Below are positions 1 through 8,943 of a stretch of 64,000 bases of DNA, in pieces. The DNA comes from Roseateles amylovorans (GTDB lineage: Bacteria; Pseudomonadota; Gammaproteobacteria; Burkholderiales; Burkholderiaceae_C). The position numbers and the translations under genes were made by a program. The notes beneath the pieces are model-generated. The model made no database searches, was not told where the DNA came from, and saw only the letters and a list, made by a program, of their open reading frames with translations. Within the stretch, counting starts at the first letter, position 1; each line of letters opens with the position of its first letter. Location: assembly GCF_025398155.2 (NCBI RefSeq), contig NZ_CP104562.2, forward strand, positions 3,348,001-3,412,000, in the 5' to 3' direction.

Positions 1-2259
1 AACGCACGCAGCCAGGAAATCCGCATCAACCGCATCGCGGTGGGGTCGTCCCGTCTGACGCCAGTCGGCGGCAACCATCAACGGGGACCGATCGACACGC
101 AGTTGCCCAAGCCGTTGAGCGTGGTGGCCCTGAACGCGGCCGGCGAGCCGGTGGCCAATCTGCCGGTCAAGTTCGATGTCACCCGGGGCACCGGCAGCAT
201 CAGCCTGACCGAGGCCGTGGACACCACGAGCAACGGCGCGACGCCGTCCCGCAATCTGACGGTGCAGACCGATGCGTTCGGCCGTGCGCAGGTGTGGTTC
301 AAGCTCGGCAAGGTGGCCGGCCCGGGCGCCAACGTGGTGCAGGCAAGCCATCCCTCGCTGGTGGAGCCGGTCACCTTTGTCGCCACCAGCGAGCGTGGCG
401 CGGTGGCCCTGGTCAATGCCGACTTGGGCATCCACCAATTCGGCCAGACCGGCGCGCAGCCGCTGGAACTGATGAGTGTGGTGGTGCGTGACCGCAGCGA
501 CAACGTGCTGCCTGGCGTGCAAGTCGTGTTTTCGGTGGAGGAGGGCGATGCCTACTTCGCCGACACCCCGGGTGCGATCGCCCGGGACAACGGTCGTCGC
601 ATCGTGATGACCACCGACAAGAACGGCCTGACGGCCGTGCGCCCGTGGATCGGCACCCAGCCGGGCCTGGTGCGCGTGGTCGCGCGTGCGGTCATGCGTG
701 AAGGCGGCAATCCCGATGTGCCGGCTGACCTCACCGGCGAAGCCAGCTTCCAGGTGCAGGCCAAGCAGGCGGTCGACGGACCGGCCAACTTCGCGGGTTA
801 TGTCTACACCGACAAGGGGCAGCCGTTGCCCGGCGTGCGGGTGAGCATTGCGCGGACCGCCTTGTCCAGCACCACCGACGACAACGGCGCCTTCGAGCTG
901 CGCGACGTGCCCGCGGGCCGGGTGGACCTGTTCATCGACGGCCGCACCGTCAATCCGACCAATGATCCGTCGCGTCAGCAATGGCCCAGCCTGCACTTCG
1001 AAGCCTATGTGGTGAAGGGTCAGGACAATCAGCTGCCGCACCCGGTGTATCTGCCGCCGCTGCTGACCAGCGAAGCCAAGGTCGTGGGTGGCAACCAGGA
1101 TGTGATCCTGAAGATCCCCGGCATCGAGGGCTTCCAGATGAAGGTCAAGGCCAACAGCGTGACCTTCCCGGATGGCTCCCATGTCGGCACCTTGGTGGTC
1201 AGCCCGGTCACCGCCGACCGTCTCCCGATGGCACCGCCCGCCGGTGGCGCCACCTTCGGCATCCCGGCCTGGACCATCCAGCCCGCCGGCACCCGCTTCG
1301 ATCCGCCGATCGAGGTGACCTTGCCCAATGCCAGCGCCAAGCCCGCCGGCGATAACCTGCCGATCGTGCAATGGGACCATGACCTGGGGCAGTATGTGCC
1401 GATGGGCCGTGCCACCGTCAGCGAAGACGGTGCGGTGATGGTGACCGATGCCGGCTCCGGCATCACCAAGGCGGGCTGGGGCGGTCTGTGTCAGTACGAC
1501 CCTGACAAGTGCGCCACGCCCAAATGCCAGGAGTGCCAGAAGGCCAATCCGGGTGGCAATGGACCCTGCTGCGTGTTCGATGCGACGGCAGGCGGTCCGT
1601 GGCCTCCGATCACACGCGGTCTGGGTTTCAATCCGAAGGGCTGGGGCCCGTCCGGCCTGCTTGAAGTGCTGTTGAAAGAGGTGCTGGGCGTGGACGGCCG
1701 AGTGGATGTCCAGATCAAGGTGGAGAGCAGCACCGAAGGCGCGTGCTGTGAGGTCCGACAGAAGAAGCGAGAGAAGCACACTGCCCAGTTGGCCTTCGGT
1801 GTCGAGGGCATGGTCGATGCGGAGATCCTCAAGGCCTCGCCCCCAGGCAGGATCCTGGATACCTTTGGTGTGAACGCGTTCATTCGGTTGAAGGTGGGTG
1901 GACAGGGTGCTGGCACCTTCGCTGACGATCATTGCCCGCTGGACTACGATTCGACCGTTCAATACGGGCTGACCGGCCAGGTCAGCGCAGCCGGCGAGGT
2001 TGGCCTGCGGTTCAAGCCGCCGGGCACGGGCTCCGGCACGCCAACCGTGGCCGTGGAAGGTTTTGGCGGCATCGAAGCGGCGGGCAAGATCCTGAGCAAC
2101 ACGACGCCCAACAGGCCGATCTTCGACATCGAATCCACGCTGACCTTCTACCTCCAACTGGATGTGATCCTGGGCAATGGCAGCATCACCGTGGCGAAGC
2201 GGAACTTCGAGTTGACCAAGCGAAGCACTGCGGACGTACGGCCGTTCCTGCCGAACTGA
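1..2259 (+). CDS. Large secreted Ig-like / carboxypeptidase-regulatory-like repeat protein (5' partial)
   Basis: The frame is open to the first base of the window, so the protein begins upstream; the first in-frame GTG at 40 is internal. At least two bacterial Ig-like (Big_1-type) repeats are visible, each with the 'V..A....G.PV.....F.V..G...' pattern and a 'T...G.A....' half (about residues 20-115 and 130-240). A carboxypeptidase regulatory-like beta-sandwich follows near residues 250-310 (FAGYVYTDKGQPLPGVRVSI, TTDDNGAF). The C-terminal half is a beta-rich segment with a Cys cluster near residues 480-515 (CQYDPDKC, CQEC, CC), suggesting an oxidised extracytoplasmic protein. Such Big_1 plus CarboxypepD_reg arrays are typical of surface or secreted adhesin-like proteins. 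Function is inferred from domain type only. The next gene starts 30 bp downstream on the same strand. Confidence 0.7.
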   Translation, partial: NARSQEIRINRIAVGSSRLTPVGGNHQRGPIDTQLPKPLSVVALNAAGEPVANLPVKFDVTRGTGSISLTEAVDTTSNGATPSRNLTVQTDAFGRAQVWFKLGKVAGPGANVVQASHPSLVEPVTFVATSERGAVALVNADLGIHQFGQTGAQPLELMSVVVRDRSDNVLPGVQVVFSVEEGDAYFADTPGAIARDNGRRIVMTTDKNGLTAVRPWIGTQPGLVRVVARAVMREGGNPDVPADLTGEASFQVQAKQAVDGPANFAGYVYTDKGQPLPGVRVSIARTALSSTTDDNGAFELRDVPAGRVDLFIDGRTVNPTNDPSRQQWPSLHFEAYVVKGQDNQLPHPVYLPPLLTSEAKVVGGNQDVILKIPGIEGFQMKVKANSVTFPDGSHVGTLVVSPVTADRLPMAPPAGGATFGIPAWTIQPAGTRFDPPIEVTLPNASAKPAGDNLPIVQWDHDLGQYVPMGRATVSEDGAVMVTDAGSGITKAGWGGLCQYDPDKCATPKCQECQKANPGGNGPCCVFDATAGGPWPPITRGLGFNPKGWGPSGLLEVLLKEVLGVDGRVDVQIKVESSTEGACCEVRQKKREKHTAQLAFGVEGMVDAEILKASPPGRILDTFGVNAFIRLKVGGQGAGTFADDHCPLDYDSTVQYGLTGQVSAAGEVGLRFKPPGTGSGTPTVAVEGFGGIEAAGKILSNTTPNRPIFDIESTLTFYLQLDVILGNGSITVAKRNFELTKRSTADVRPFLPN

Positions 2260-2289
2260 CGGCCCAGTCCACTGATCCAGGGAGCGGCC

Positions 2290-2763
2290 ATGTGGCGTTG
2301 GATGGGATGTTGCTTCTTCGTGGGCGCCGGCCTGCTGTATGTCATGGACACCCAGCGTCGGTCGGCGGGTCCCACCGACCTGCAGCCGGTGGCGGCGGTC
2401 CTGGAGCAGGGGCGTTGTGAGCCGGTCGAGCGGGCCACGTCGCCCGGCAAGACGCCGCTCTACTATGCCAAGCCGGTACTGAGCTACCGCTATGAAGCTG
2501 GCGGCCGGACGTATCACGGCCAGCGATATGCGCGGCGCGCTGACGCGACCTTCTCGACCTCGGCAGAGTGTGAGGCGTATGTCGCCTCGCTGGCCGCAGG
2601 TCCGTCGGTGACGGCGTGGGTGTCTGCCAGCGAGCCCGCCTACAGCGTGCTGGAGCCGGCCCAGCCGAAGGCGGGCTTTGGCTATGTCTTCATCCTCATC
2701 GGATCATTGTTCGGCCTGGCGGCCGCATGGTCGCAAATCAAGAAATGGCGGAGCGCCGTATGA
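2290..2763 (+). CDS. DUF3592-like two-TM membrane protein
   Basis: 157 aa. It has an N-terminal hydrophobic segment (MWRWMGCCFFVGAGLLYV) and a second one near residues 127-147 (FGYVFILIGSLFGLAAAW), with a roughly 100-residue region between. The middle carries the pattern 'Y..PVLSYRYEAGGRTYHGQRY' and 'YVASLAAGPSVTAWVSASEPAYSVL', which resembles DUF3592 proteins, whose extracytoplasmic domain sits between two membrane helices. The start is ATG at 2290, preceded by a GGGAGCGG stretch. The stop overlaps the ATG of the next gene (ATGA at 2760-2763), so the two are translationally coupled. No specific function is known. Confidence 0.7.
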   Translation: MWRWMGCCFFVGAGLLYVMDTQRRSAGPTDLQPVAAVLEQGRCEPVERATSPGKTPLYYAKPVLSYRYEAGGRTYHGQRYARRADATFSTSAECEAYVASLAAGPSVTAWVSASEPAYSVLEPAQPKAGFGYVFILIGSLFGLAAAWSQIKKWRSAV

Positions 2764-3386
2764 AGTTGATGCCTCGAATCCTGTCCGGTGCTGCATTGCT
2801 GTGTTGCGCCGGTGCGTTGTGGGCCGCCGATGTCCCGTTGGGCAAGACCAGCCCGCCCAACCGTAAAAGCATGGTGGTGGAGACGGTGTATCCCTATACG
2901 GTCTACGAATACCAGCCGGCGATCGAGGTGCCGCTGTTTGGGACTGGCGAACAGCCCGATCTGAGTCATCCGGAAAAGCTGTTGAAGGCCCACTTCAACT
3001 ACATCCGCACGGGCGACTATGACCGGAACTTCATGCTGTGGACGGCGGCGTCGCGCCAACTCATGGAGGCAGCGGACAAGCGGGGCAATCGCACGAAGGA
3101 CGTCTGGAAAGCCGTCTGGGCGCGTGCCTATGCCGGTCACAAGATGGAGCTGACCCACTGGGTCACCTACGGCCGTTATGTGCTGCTGCAGTACCGGGTG
3201 AGTCCGGCGGACGGCACGACGCCGACCGAGGCGACCGTCGTGGTCGTCAAAGAGGGCAATGAATGGCGCCTGACCCAGGAGCTGCGAGCTGACCCGGTGG
3301 CGGTGAACTGGCGCACCTCGCCGGGCCGCATCCAGGTGCCGTCGGATGCGCTGCTGCCACCCGACCCGCTGCAGCCGGCACGTTGA
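2760..3386 (+). CDS. Exported protein of unknown function
   Basis: 208 aa from the ATG at 2760, chosen because it overlaps the upstream stop (ATGA) and is followed immediately by a good Sec signal peptide (MKLMPRILSGAALLCCAGAL, cleavage likely after WAA near residue 22). An earlier in-frame start at 2616 would lie inside the previous gene and hide the signal. The mature part has a compact alpha+beta look with 'HFNYIRTGDYDRNFMLWTAASRQLM' followed by beta strands ('YGRYVLLQYRVSPADGTTPTEATVVVVKEGNEWRLTQEL'), a pattern reminiscent of SnoaL/DUF-type small periplasmic domains, but I do not recognise the family. It is probably co-expressed with the membrane protein before it. Confidence 0.65.
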   Translation: MKLMPRILSGAALLCCAGALWAADVPLGKTSPPNRKSMVVETVYPYTVYEYQPAIEVPLFGTGEQPDLSHPEKLLKAHFNYIRTGDYDRNFMLWTAASRQLMEAADKRGNRTKDVWKAVWARAYAGHKMELTHWVTYGRYVLLQYRVSPADGTTPTEATVVVVKEGNEWRLTQELRADPVAVNWRTSPGRIQVPSDALLPPDPLQPAR

Positions 3387-3796
3387 TCTGGACGCCGCGC
3401 GGCCGTCAGTTCCGCCGTGACATGCAGCAAGCCTCCGCGGCTTGACGGCGTCGCGCCCCCCGTTCCTTCTGACGCCTTGCCCACGGATGTCTGACGCTGC
3501 AGCGCGTGCAGCCTCTGCCTGGACCGAGCCGTGAATGCCGACGGTCAGCGCGCCCTTTCCGGGCTCGCTAGCAGCGCCGGTCAGCGCCCGTCAGCAGCGC
3601 GCTGTCCGCGCCCGCAATAGGCGCCCAAGCGATCACCCGATGGCAACGGCTGAGCGGCTGTTGCATTTAGTTTCAGTGCCGGGCGCATCCGGAGATCTGT
3701 CCTTGCCGTAGGTGTGCGGTGGGATGACGGCCGATCGTCATCGCCGTTGATCAAGGACATCGCGCCCATGCATGCACGCTCGCAAGGACTGACCCG
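3387..3796 (+). other. Intergenic region, possible promoter for the coiled-coil gene cluster
   Basis: About 410 bp with no credible gene; the reverse-strand frames here are shadows. It contains short imperfect inverted repeats around GTCAGCGC (3540-3600). A possible -35-like TTGCAT lies at 3660-3665, followed by a less GC-rich stretch, before the gene starting at 3797. No clear terminator poly-T was found after the gene ending at 3386. Confidence 0.3.
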
Positions 3797-5410
3797 ATGA
3801 ACGACCGGGTCCTCACCGAATCGGACTGGAAGAAGTTCGCCAAGTCCGCAAACTACAAGGATGCCGCCTTCATCAAGGCGCTGGCCGCGCTGGAGAAGGT
3901 CAAGACGCCCGAGGACGCGCTTGCCGCGCTCGACGAGGTGGAGAAGCAGGCCGATGTGCTGCGCAAGGCCAATAAGGCGGACAAGGACCTTGGGCGCCAG
4001 CTCGACGAGATCGGCAAGGCGGCAGGCAAGGCCCGCCAGTCGCAGGCGGCAAAGGCCCGAGAGTCCGCCGCCGCCGAGGACGCGCAGGACAGCCCCACGC
4101 TGCTGACGACCGCAATGATCCCGCTGCTGCGTCTGGTGAAGCAGGGCGAGCCGATGAAGGCCACTGTCGCCCTCGCCGGACAGGAGGCAGCGGTGCTGGT
4201 GAGCCGGCGCGAGGCCACCGCGGCACAGCGCAAGGTGCTGGGCGACCACCTTGGCGTGTCCGGCGGCGTCAGATTCGCAGTGGGCGACTGCCTCTGGGAA
4301 GAGGGCGCCTTGACCTTCGTGCTGCAGGCCAGCGCGGGCGGTCTGGCGAGGAAGATCTCGGCGGCGCTGTTGAAACAGGTCGAGCAGCGCATCCAGGTCC
4401 GCGTGCGCGGCGACGATGCGACCGACCTTCACGAGGACGGTCAGGACGTCGCGCCTTCGCCGTCGATGCCTGCATCCATGCCTGCGTCCATGCCGAACGA
4501 CGGAGCGGCGACCCGGTTGCCCGAAGCGGCTGTGGTCCACCATGAGGCCACCGCCGCTTTCACGGCGCGCCTGGGCATCTTGGCGGCCCGGTTGAAGGAC
4601 CTGGTGGCCGCCGGCCATCCCGCCGCCGCCGACCTCAAGCGGAAGCTCGCCGAAGCCGGTCTGCAGGCCCGCGCAAAAGCCTTCGACAGCGCCAACGCAC
4701 TGCTGGACGAGGCCGAGGCGATGGCGATCGGCCCGGCCAGCGATCCGGCGGTCCAGGCCTTCGACGCGCTGCGCGCCCAGGTCGAGCCCCGCGTGCGCGA
4801 AGCCGTAGCGCCCGGCGTGCCGGCCGCGCTGGCCGAGCAGGTCAGGGCGATCGCCACGGCCTGGGACATGGTCGACGAACTCGCCGGCCGTCGCGACCAC
4901 GCGCGGGCGATGCGGGTCCTCAAGCGCTTGAGCGAAGGCGAGGCGCTGACGCGCCTGCTCGCCGCGCGTCGCGCCGCTGGCACCGGAACCGGCCCGGGTG
5001 CGGGTGCGGGTGCGGAGACCTCCGCCGCAGGGGCCCCGGCAAAGGCCGGGCCGGGCCTCATCCAACAGCGCCGATTCATGCTTGAACGATGGGCGCGCAT
5101 CCCGGCCGAACTGAGGGCGGAGCTCCGAACGCTGACTCAAGCGCTGATCGCCGAGGGCGGCGACCCGGATCCGAAGCAACTGGCCGAGGTGATCGACAGC
5201 CACCTGCGGGACCTGCTCGATGAGGTCCAAGCTCAGCTCGACGACGCGCTCAATGCCGGGGACATGAGTGCCCTGCAGGGCCTGCGCGGCCGCGTCGAAT
5301 CTGACGGCGTGATGGCCCACCTGCTGAAGACCCCCGTCATGGATGGTTCGCGCTTCAAGCGGGCGGTGCTCGACACGATGGACGAGATCGAAAACGGCCT
5401 GGCGGCCTAA
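3797..5410 (+). CDS. Alpha-helical cytoplasmic protein of unknown family (first of three-gene cluster)
   Basis: 537 aa with no signal peptide or membrane segment. Residues 1-100 are charged and helical (Lys/Ala/Glu-rich, coiled-coil-like). Residues about 105-205 form a predicted alpha/beta domain ('LLRLVKQGEPMKATVALAGQEAAVLVSRR', 'GALTFVLQASAGGLARKI'). A short MPAS tandem (MPASMPASMPND, about residues 225-236) links to a second long helical part (240-400), a GTGPGAGAGAE linker near 400, and a helical C-terminus. The start ATG at 3797 follows an AAGGACTGACCC stretch. It is co-oriented with the two giant helical proteins downstream, with a gap of about 100 bp containing an 8-bp tandem repeat. 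I do not recognise the family. A structural, scaffold or secreted-system role is only a guess from size, helicity and clustering. Confidence 0.65.
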   Translation: MNDRVLTESDWKKFAKSANYKDAAFIKALAALEKVKTPEDALAALDEVEKQADVLRKANKADKDLGRQLDEIGKAAGKARQSQAAKARESAAAEDAQDSPTLLTTAMIPLLRLVKQGEPMKATVALAGQEAAVLVSRREATAAQRKVLGDHLGVSGGVRFAVGDCLWEEGALTFVLQASAGGLARKISAALLKQVEQRIQVRVRGDDATDLHEDGQDVAPSPSMPASMPASMPNDGAATRLPEAAVVHHEATAAFTARLGILAARLKDLVAAGHPAAADLKRKLAEAGLQARAKAFDSANALLDEAEAMAIGPASDPAVQAFDALRAQVEPRVREAVAPGVPAALAEQVRAIATAWDMVDELAGRRDHARAMRVLKRLSEGEALTRLLAARRAAGTGTGPGAGAGAETSAAGAPAKAGPGLIQQRRFMLERWARIPAELRAELRTLTQALIAEGGDPDPKQLAEVIDSHLRDLLDEVQAQLDDALNAGDMSALQGLRGRVESDGVMAHLLKTPVMDGSRFKRAVLDTMDEIENGLAA

Positions 5411-5430
5411 CGACCTGAGACGGCCCGACG

Positions 5431-5476
5431 GCCAGAGCGCCAGAGCGCCAGAGCGCCAGAGCGCCTAAGCGCCAGG
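5431..5476 (+). repeat. 8-bp tandem repeat between helical-protein genes
   Basis: GCCAGAGC is repeated four times exactly (5431-5462), followed by GCCTAAGC and a partial GCCAGG. It lies in the 104-bp gap between the 537-aa and 1133-aa genes, so copy-number change would alter spacing but not coding. Confidence 0.9.
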
Positions 5477-5514
5477 GTCCGCACACTCCACCACATTCTT
5501 CGGGAAACCACCCA

Positions 5515-8500
5515 ATGAGCAATATCAAGGAACTGGACAGCTGGTGCCAGGAGGCGCGCGAGCTGCTGGGCGTCTCCTTGCGCCGTCTGTCCATGAAGTT
5601 GACGACGGACGACCTCTCCGAGGGGCTGAAGGCCCTGTCCAGACTCGCCTCGCAAGGCGCCGTGCGGGACCGGTTCATGACCGAATACGAAGCCCTCGCC
5701 CGCGAGTCGAAGACTCTGGCCGACCGTGCCAAAAACAAGGGCAGCAAGGACGGCGAGACGGACCGCGAGCAGGCGTTCGAGTCGATGGCAAAGCGGCTGG
5801 CTGAGCTGAAGGCGCGCATCGAGGTCGAGCTGCCGCTCGCCCAGGCGCGCGATGACTACCTCCGGCGATTGAAGGATTGCGAGAACACGCTGGACATCTT
5901 CAAGACGCTGCCGGGCGCGCAAGCCGATAAGCCGACCCAGGCGATCCGCGAGGCCCGCAAGCTCGCCGCAGCGATGGACAGCAAGGCCGCGCTGACGAGC
6001 GCTGTCGACGCATTGGGCGAGCCCTTCGCTGCAGCGATGGAGAGCGCCCGCAAAGCCCAGCGGGATGCCGCGGCCCGCATCCAGGAACAACACGCAGCGA
6101 TGCCCGATTGCGAGCAGAAGATCTTGGAGGTCTCGGACCTGCTGGCCTTTGTGAACACCGAGGGCGTGGGTCTGTCCGCCGAAGCGCAGCAGTTGACGCA
6201 AGGCTTGGCCAAAGCCCGGAACCTGCAAGCCGCGAACGACTGGATCGGTGCCAGGCAAGCCCTGGCCGGCCTGCCCACCCGCACGTCGTGTGAAGCGTTG
6301 CGCGACAAGGCACTGAAGCAGATCGACGCCGGTCACCCCGCGGCCGCACAGGGTCGTGCAGCGATCGGACAGTTGAAGACGCTCGTCGAGCCCCTGGCAT
6401 GGCAACCGCTGGAGGCACGCCTGTGGCGCGCGATCGCAGACCTGGCGGGTCCGACGGCGGACGAGGCGGCCGGACAGGCGGTCAAGGACGTGGTGAACGC
6501 GATCACTGCCAGGGTCCAGTCAGCCGAGCAGGACAACGCGCAGCTTGTGAAACAGATCGATGCGATCGACCGTGGCCTGTCTGACCTGCGCGCGCTGGCT
6601 CGGACCAGCGACCTCCTGGGCTTGACCGACCGCTTGCAGGCGCTCAGGAATCTGCACGCGCAGAAGCGACAAGCGCAAGGGGCGGCGCAAGCCGACGGCT
6701 TGGCGACGGACCTGGAGCGGATGCGGCAGAACACCGAGGACCTGCATCGCCAGTGGCAAGCGGTGGCGCCCTCGATGGTGGACCTGCTCGCTGAGCTGGA
6801 TGCGCAGGCGGCCGACCCCACCGCGCCGCAGGACCTGCGGGACGCCGCCGCGCGGCAAAGCGCGCGCCTTGCGTCGACCGCAGCGCTGGTCGAGGCGCGA
6901 GAGTGGGCCGGCTTGCTTGATCTGCATGCGAGTGCCAGGCAGACGCTGGACGGGTTTCAGTCCGCCAAGGAGGCGTTCCTGTCGTTTTCAGAGGCGCGCG
7001 AGGCGGGCGACATGAAAGCGCGGAGTGAGTTCAAGCGGTTGCGGACGAGGTTCGACACGCTGGGGCAGACCTTGACCGCCGGCCAGGTGGAACCAGCCCG
7101 GATGCTGGCTCCCCTGGAGCGGCAGCTCGTTGCCATCGAGTCCGCCTGGTCAGGAAAGTGGGTCAGCGCGTCGAACAATGCGGCGCTGGATCTTGGCACC
7201 ACCTTGCTGGCGCTGGCCCAGTTGGAGAAGCAGGCCGTCGCGGCAGGCTCGCCCGAAGGTGTGCGACAGGCCCGGGACGCCCAACGTCAGGACGAGGAAC
7301 GCGGCCGCTTCGACGCCGTGCGTCGCAGCCTGGAGAACGCCATGGCTCTGCTCGAATCGCTGGATCCGGTGCAGGCGCGACGGCTCAGGGATGAAGCCGA
7401 CCGGATCGGTGACGATGCCGGAACGCCCTGGAGCGAGCGGGTGAGGGCACTCGAGCGGACGTCCGCCGCCATCGACGCGGCAGTGACGACGGCGCAGGCC
7501 TTGTGCTCGGCCCGCAAGGAAGCGATGGCACTCAAGTGCCAGGCGATGGAGGTGCAGCTCGACGCACAGTGGAACGAGCTGGTCAAAAGCGGGGGCGAAG
7601 GCAAGAAGTTCGAGGGCATGTTCCAGGCGATGCGCGATGAACTCGCCGACCTCGCGGTGATGGCCCGTTCGCCCAACCTGGAGGCCGCGAAACGCAATGA
7701 AGCAGCGATCAACGCGCTGGATGTCCGCATGGGCGAGTTGCGCAATCAGTCGCTGGACGGCAAGGACCCGTTCCAGTCGGTCACCGACGCGCTGGAGGAC
7801 CTCAAGAAGCGCCTGAAGGATCAGGACGCGCGTCTGCAGGCCAACGTGCCCAGCACCCTGGTGTCGTTGAAGAAGCGGCTGGCCGACGTGCAGGGCGCGC
7901 TGTACACCACGGATGTCGCCGACAGCCTGAAGGAACTGGCCGCGCTCCAATCCGCCCTGGAGCAGGCCGTTGCCGAGGCCACGCTCCACGAGGCCAAGCG
8001 CCAGGGCATCCACGCGTCGATCCCGATCCTGCAGCGTCGCATCGAGGTGATGCGGTCGGACGGACGAGCGCCCGACTACTGTCGCGACCTGCAGCGACGT
8101 CTTGAGGACGTCAAGCAGCAGGCCGAGATGCCCGACCGGCTCCACACCGCTTCGAGTGCGCTCGATCGCCTGCGCGCCGATGTGGAAACGGCGATCCAGC
8201 GGCCCGAGGAAGCCCTGGCCAAGCAGAAGGCGCTGCTGTTGGAGGTGCAGAACCAGCAATTGCTGCAGACCCAGTGGACGGCGGCGCTGAAGGTTTTCCG
8301 GTCGACGAAGCGACCTCGCGCCGCGGCGGCCGTGGAGGCGCCAGGCGGCGATCCCAGCCAGTTGGAGGAGGTCGACCGCCTGCTCGCCCTGGCGCAGACG
8401 TCCGCCCAGGTCGGCGACCACGCGGAGGCATTGCGCCGGCTCAAGCTCTGCGAGCAGCGCGCGGCGGAGGTGGTGGCGGATCCCAGCGGTCCGGGCATCG

Positions 8501-8916
8501 GCGCCCGCCGGGCGCTGCCGCAGAACGCACGCCAGTACGGCGACGCCGCGCGGCAGATGATCGATGCGCTCCAGGCCTTCCCCGGACAGGTGTCGGCCAA
8601 GGTGCCGGGCCTGCCGCCCGCGGTGCTCGACCGCATCACGCAGGCCACCGACAGTTTTGCTGCCCGCTTCGATGCGACCCTCTTCGACAGCCACGCCGCG
8701 CTGCTGAGCGACGGCAAGGCGGCGATTCGCACCCGCCGCGCGGACCGCGAGCAGGCGCTGGAGAAGGTGCGCGGACTGCAGTCGCTGCTGATCGACCACC
8801 CGGTGCTGACCGGCCTGCGGGTCAACCCGATCTCGGTCCAGCTGCATCAGGCGGCCCGCCGATTGAGCCAGCGCTTGACCAGCCTGGAAGCCAACATTCG
8901 CCGTAGTGTCCATTGA
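5515..8916 (+). CDS. Giant coiled-coil protein of unknown family (second of three-gene cluster)
   Basis: 1133 aa, almost entirely alpha-helical. Heptad-like runs are rich in Ala, Leu, Gln, Arg and Glu from end to end, with no signal peptide, membrane helix, nucleotide-binding loop or Cys motif. Repeated segments of the type 'L..L..L..A.....A...A..AL..L' occur every 90-120 residues, suggesting a spectrin- or tape-measure-like rod. Gly and Pro are rare. The start ATG at 5515 is preceded by 'TTCGGGAAACCACCC', a weak ribosome-binding site, but agrees with the first in-frame Met. It is 27 bp upstream of the next gene, so almost certainly co-transcribed. No named family is recognised. SMC/Rad50-like identity is excluded by the lack of Walker motifs. 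Confidence 0.65.
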   Translation: MSNIKELDSWCQEARELLGVSLRRLSMKLTTDDLSEGLKALSRLASQGAVRDRFMTEYEALARESKTLADRAKNKGSKDGETDREQAFESMAKRLAELKARIEVELPLAQARDDYLRRLKDCENTLDIFKTLPGAQADKPTQAIREARKLAAAMDSKAALTSAVDALGEPFAAAMESARKAQRDAAARIQEQHAAMPDCEQKILEVSDLLAFVNTEGVGLSAEAQQLTQGLAKARNLQAANDWIGARQALAGLPTRTSCEALRDKALKQIDAGHPAAAQGRAAIGQLKTLVEPLAWQPLEARLWRAIADLAGPTADEAAGQAVKDVVNAITARVQSAEQDNAQLVKQIDAIDRGLSDLRALARTSDLLGLTDRLQALRNLHAQKRQAQGAAQADGLATDLERMRQNTEDLHRQWQAVAPSMVDLLAELDAQAADPTAPQDLRDAAARQSARLASTAALVEAREWAGLLDLHASARQTLDGFQSAKEAFLSFSEAREAGDMKARSEFKRLRTRFDTLGQTLTAGQVEPARMLAPLERQLVAIESAWSGKWVSASNNAALDLGTTLLALAQLEKQAVAAGSPEGVRQARDAQRQDEERGRFDAVRRSLENAMALLESLDPVQARRLRDEADRIGDDAGTPWSERVRALERTSAAIDAAVTTAQALCSARKEAMALKCQAMEVQLDAQWNELVKSGGEGKKFEGMFQAMRDELADLAVMARSPNLEAAKRNEAAINALDVRMGELRNQSLDGKDPFQSVTDALEDLKKRLKDQDARLQANVPSTLVSLKKRLADVQGALYTTDVADSLKELAALQSALEQAVAEATLHEAKRQGIHASIPILQRRIEVMRSDGRAPDYCRDLQRRLEDVKQQAEMPDRLHTASSALDRLRADVETAIQRPEEALAKQKALLLEVQNQQLLQTQWTAALKVFRSTKRPRAAAAVEAPGGDPSQLEEVDRLLALAQTSAQVGDHAEALRRLKLCEQRAAEVVADPSGPGIGARRALPQNARQYGDAARQMIDALQAFPGQVSAKVPGLPPAVLDRITQATDSFAARFDATLFDSHAALLSDGKAAIRTRRADREQALEKVRGLQSLLIDHPVLTGLRVNPISVQLHQAARRLSQRLTSLEANIRRSVH

Positions 8917-8943
8917 CGCCGGCGCCAAGGACGACACCGCATC

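Noticed and set aside
3581..5320. Long reverse-strand frame opposite the 537-aa gene
   Set aside because: His/Arg/Gly-rich, no motif and no ribosome-binding site; it mirrors the codon bias of the forward gene.
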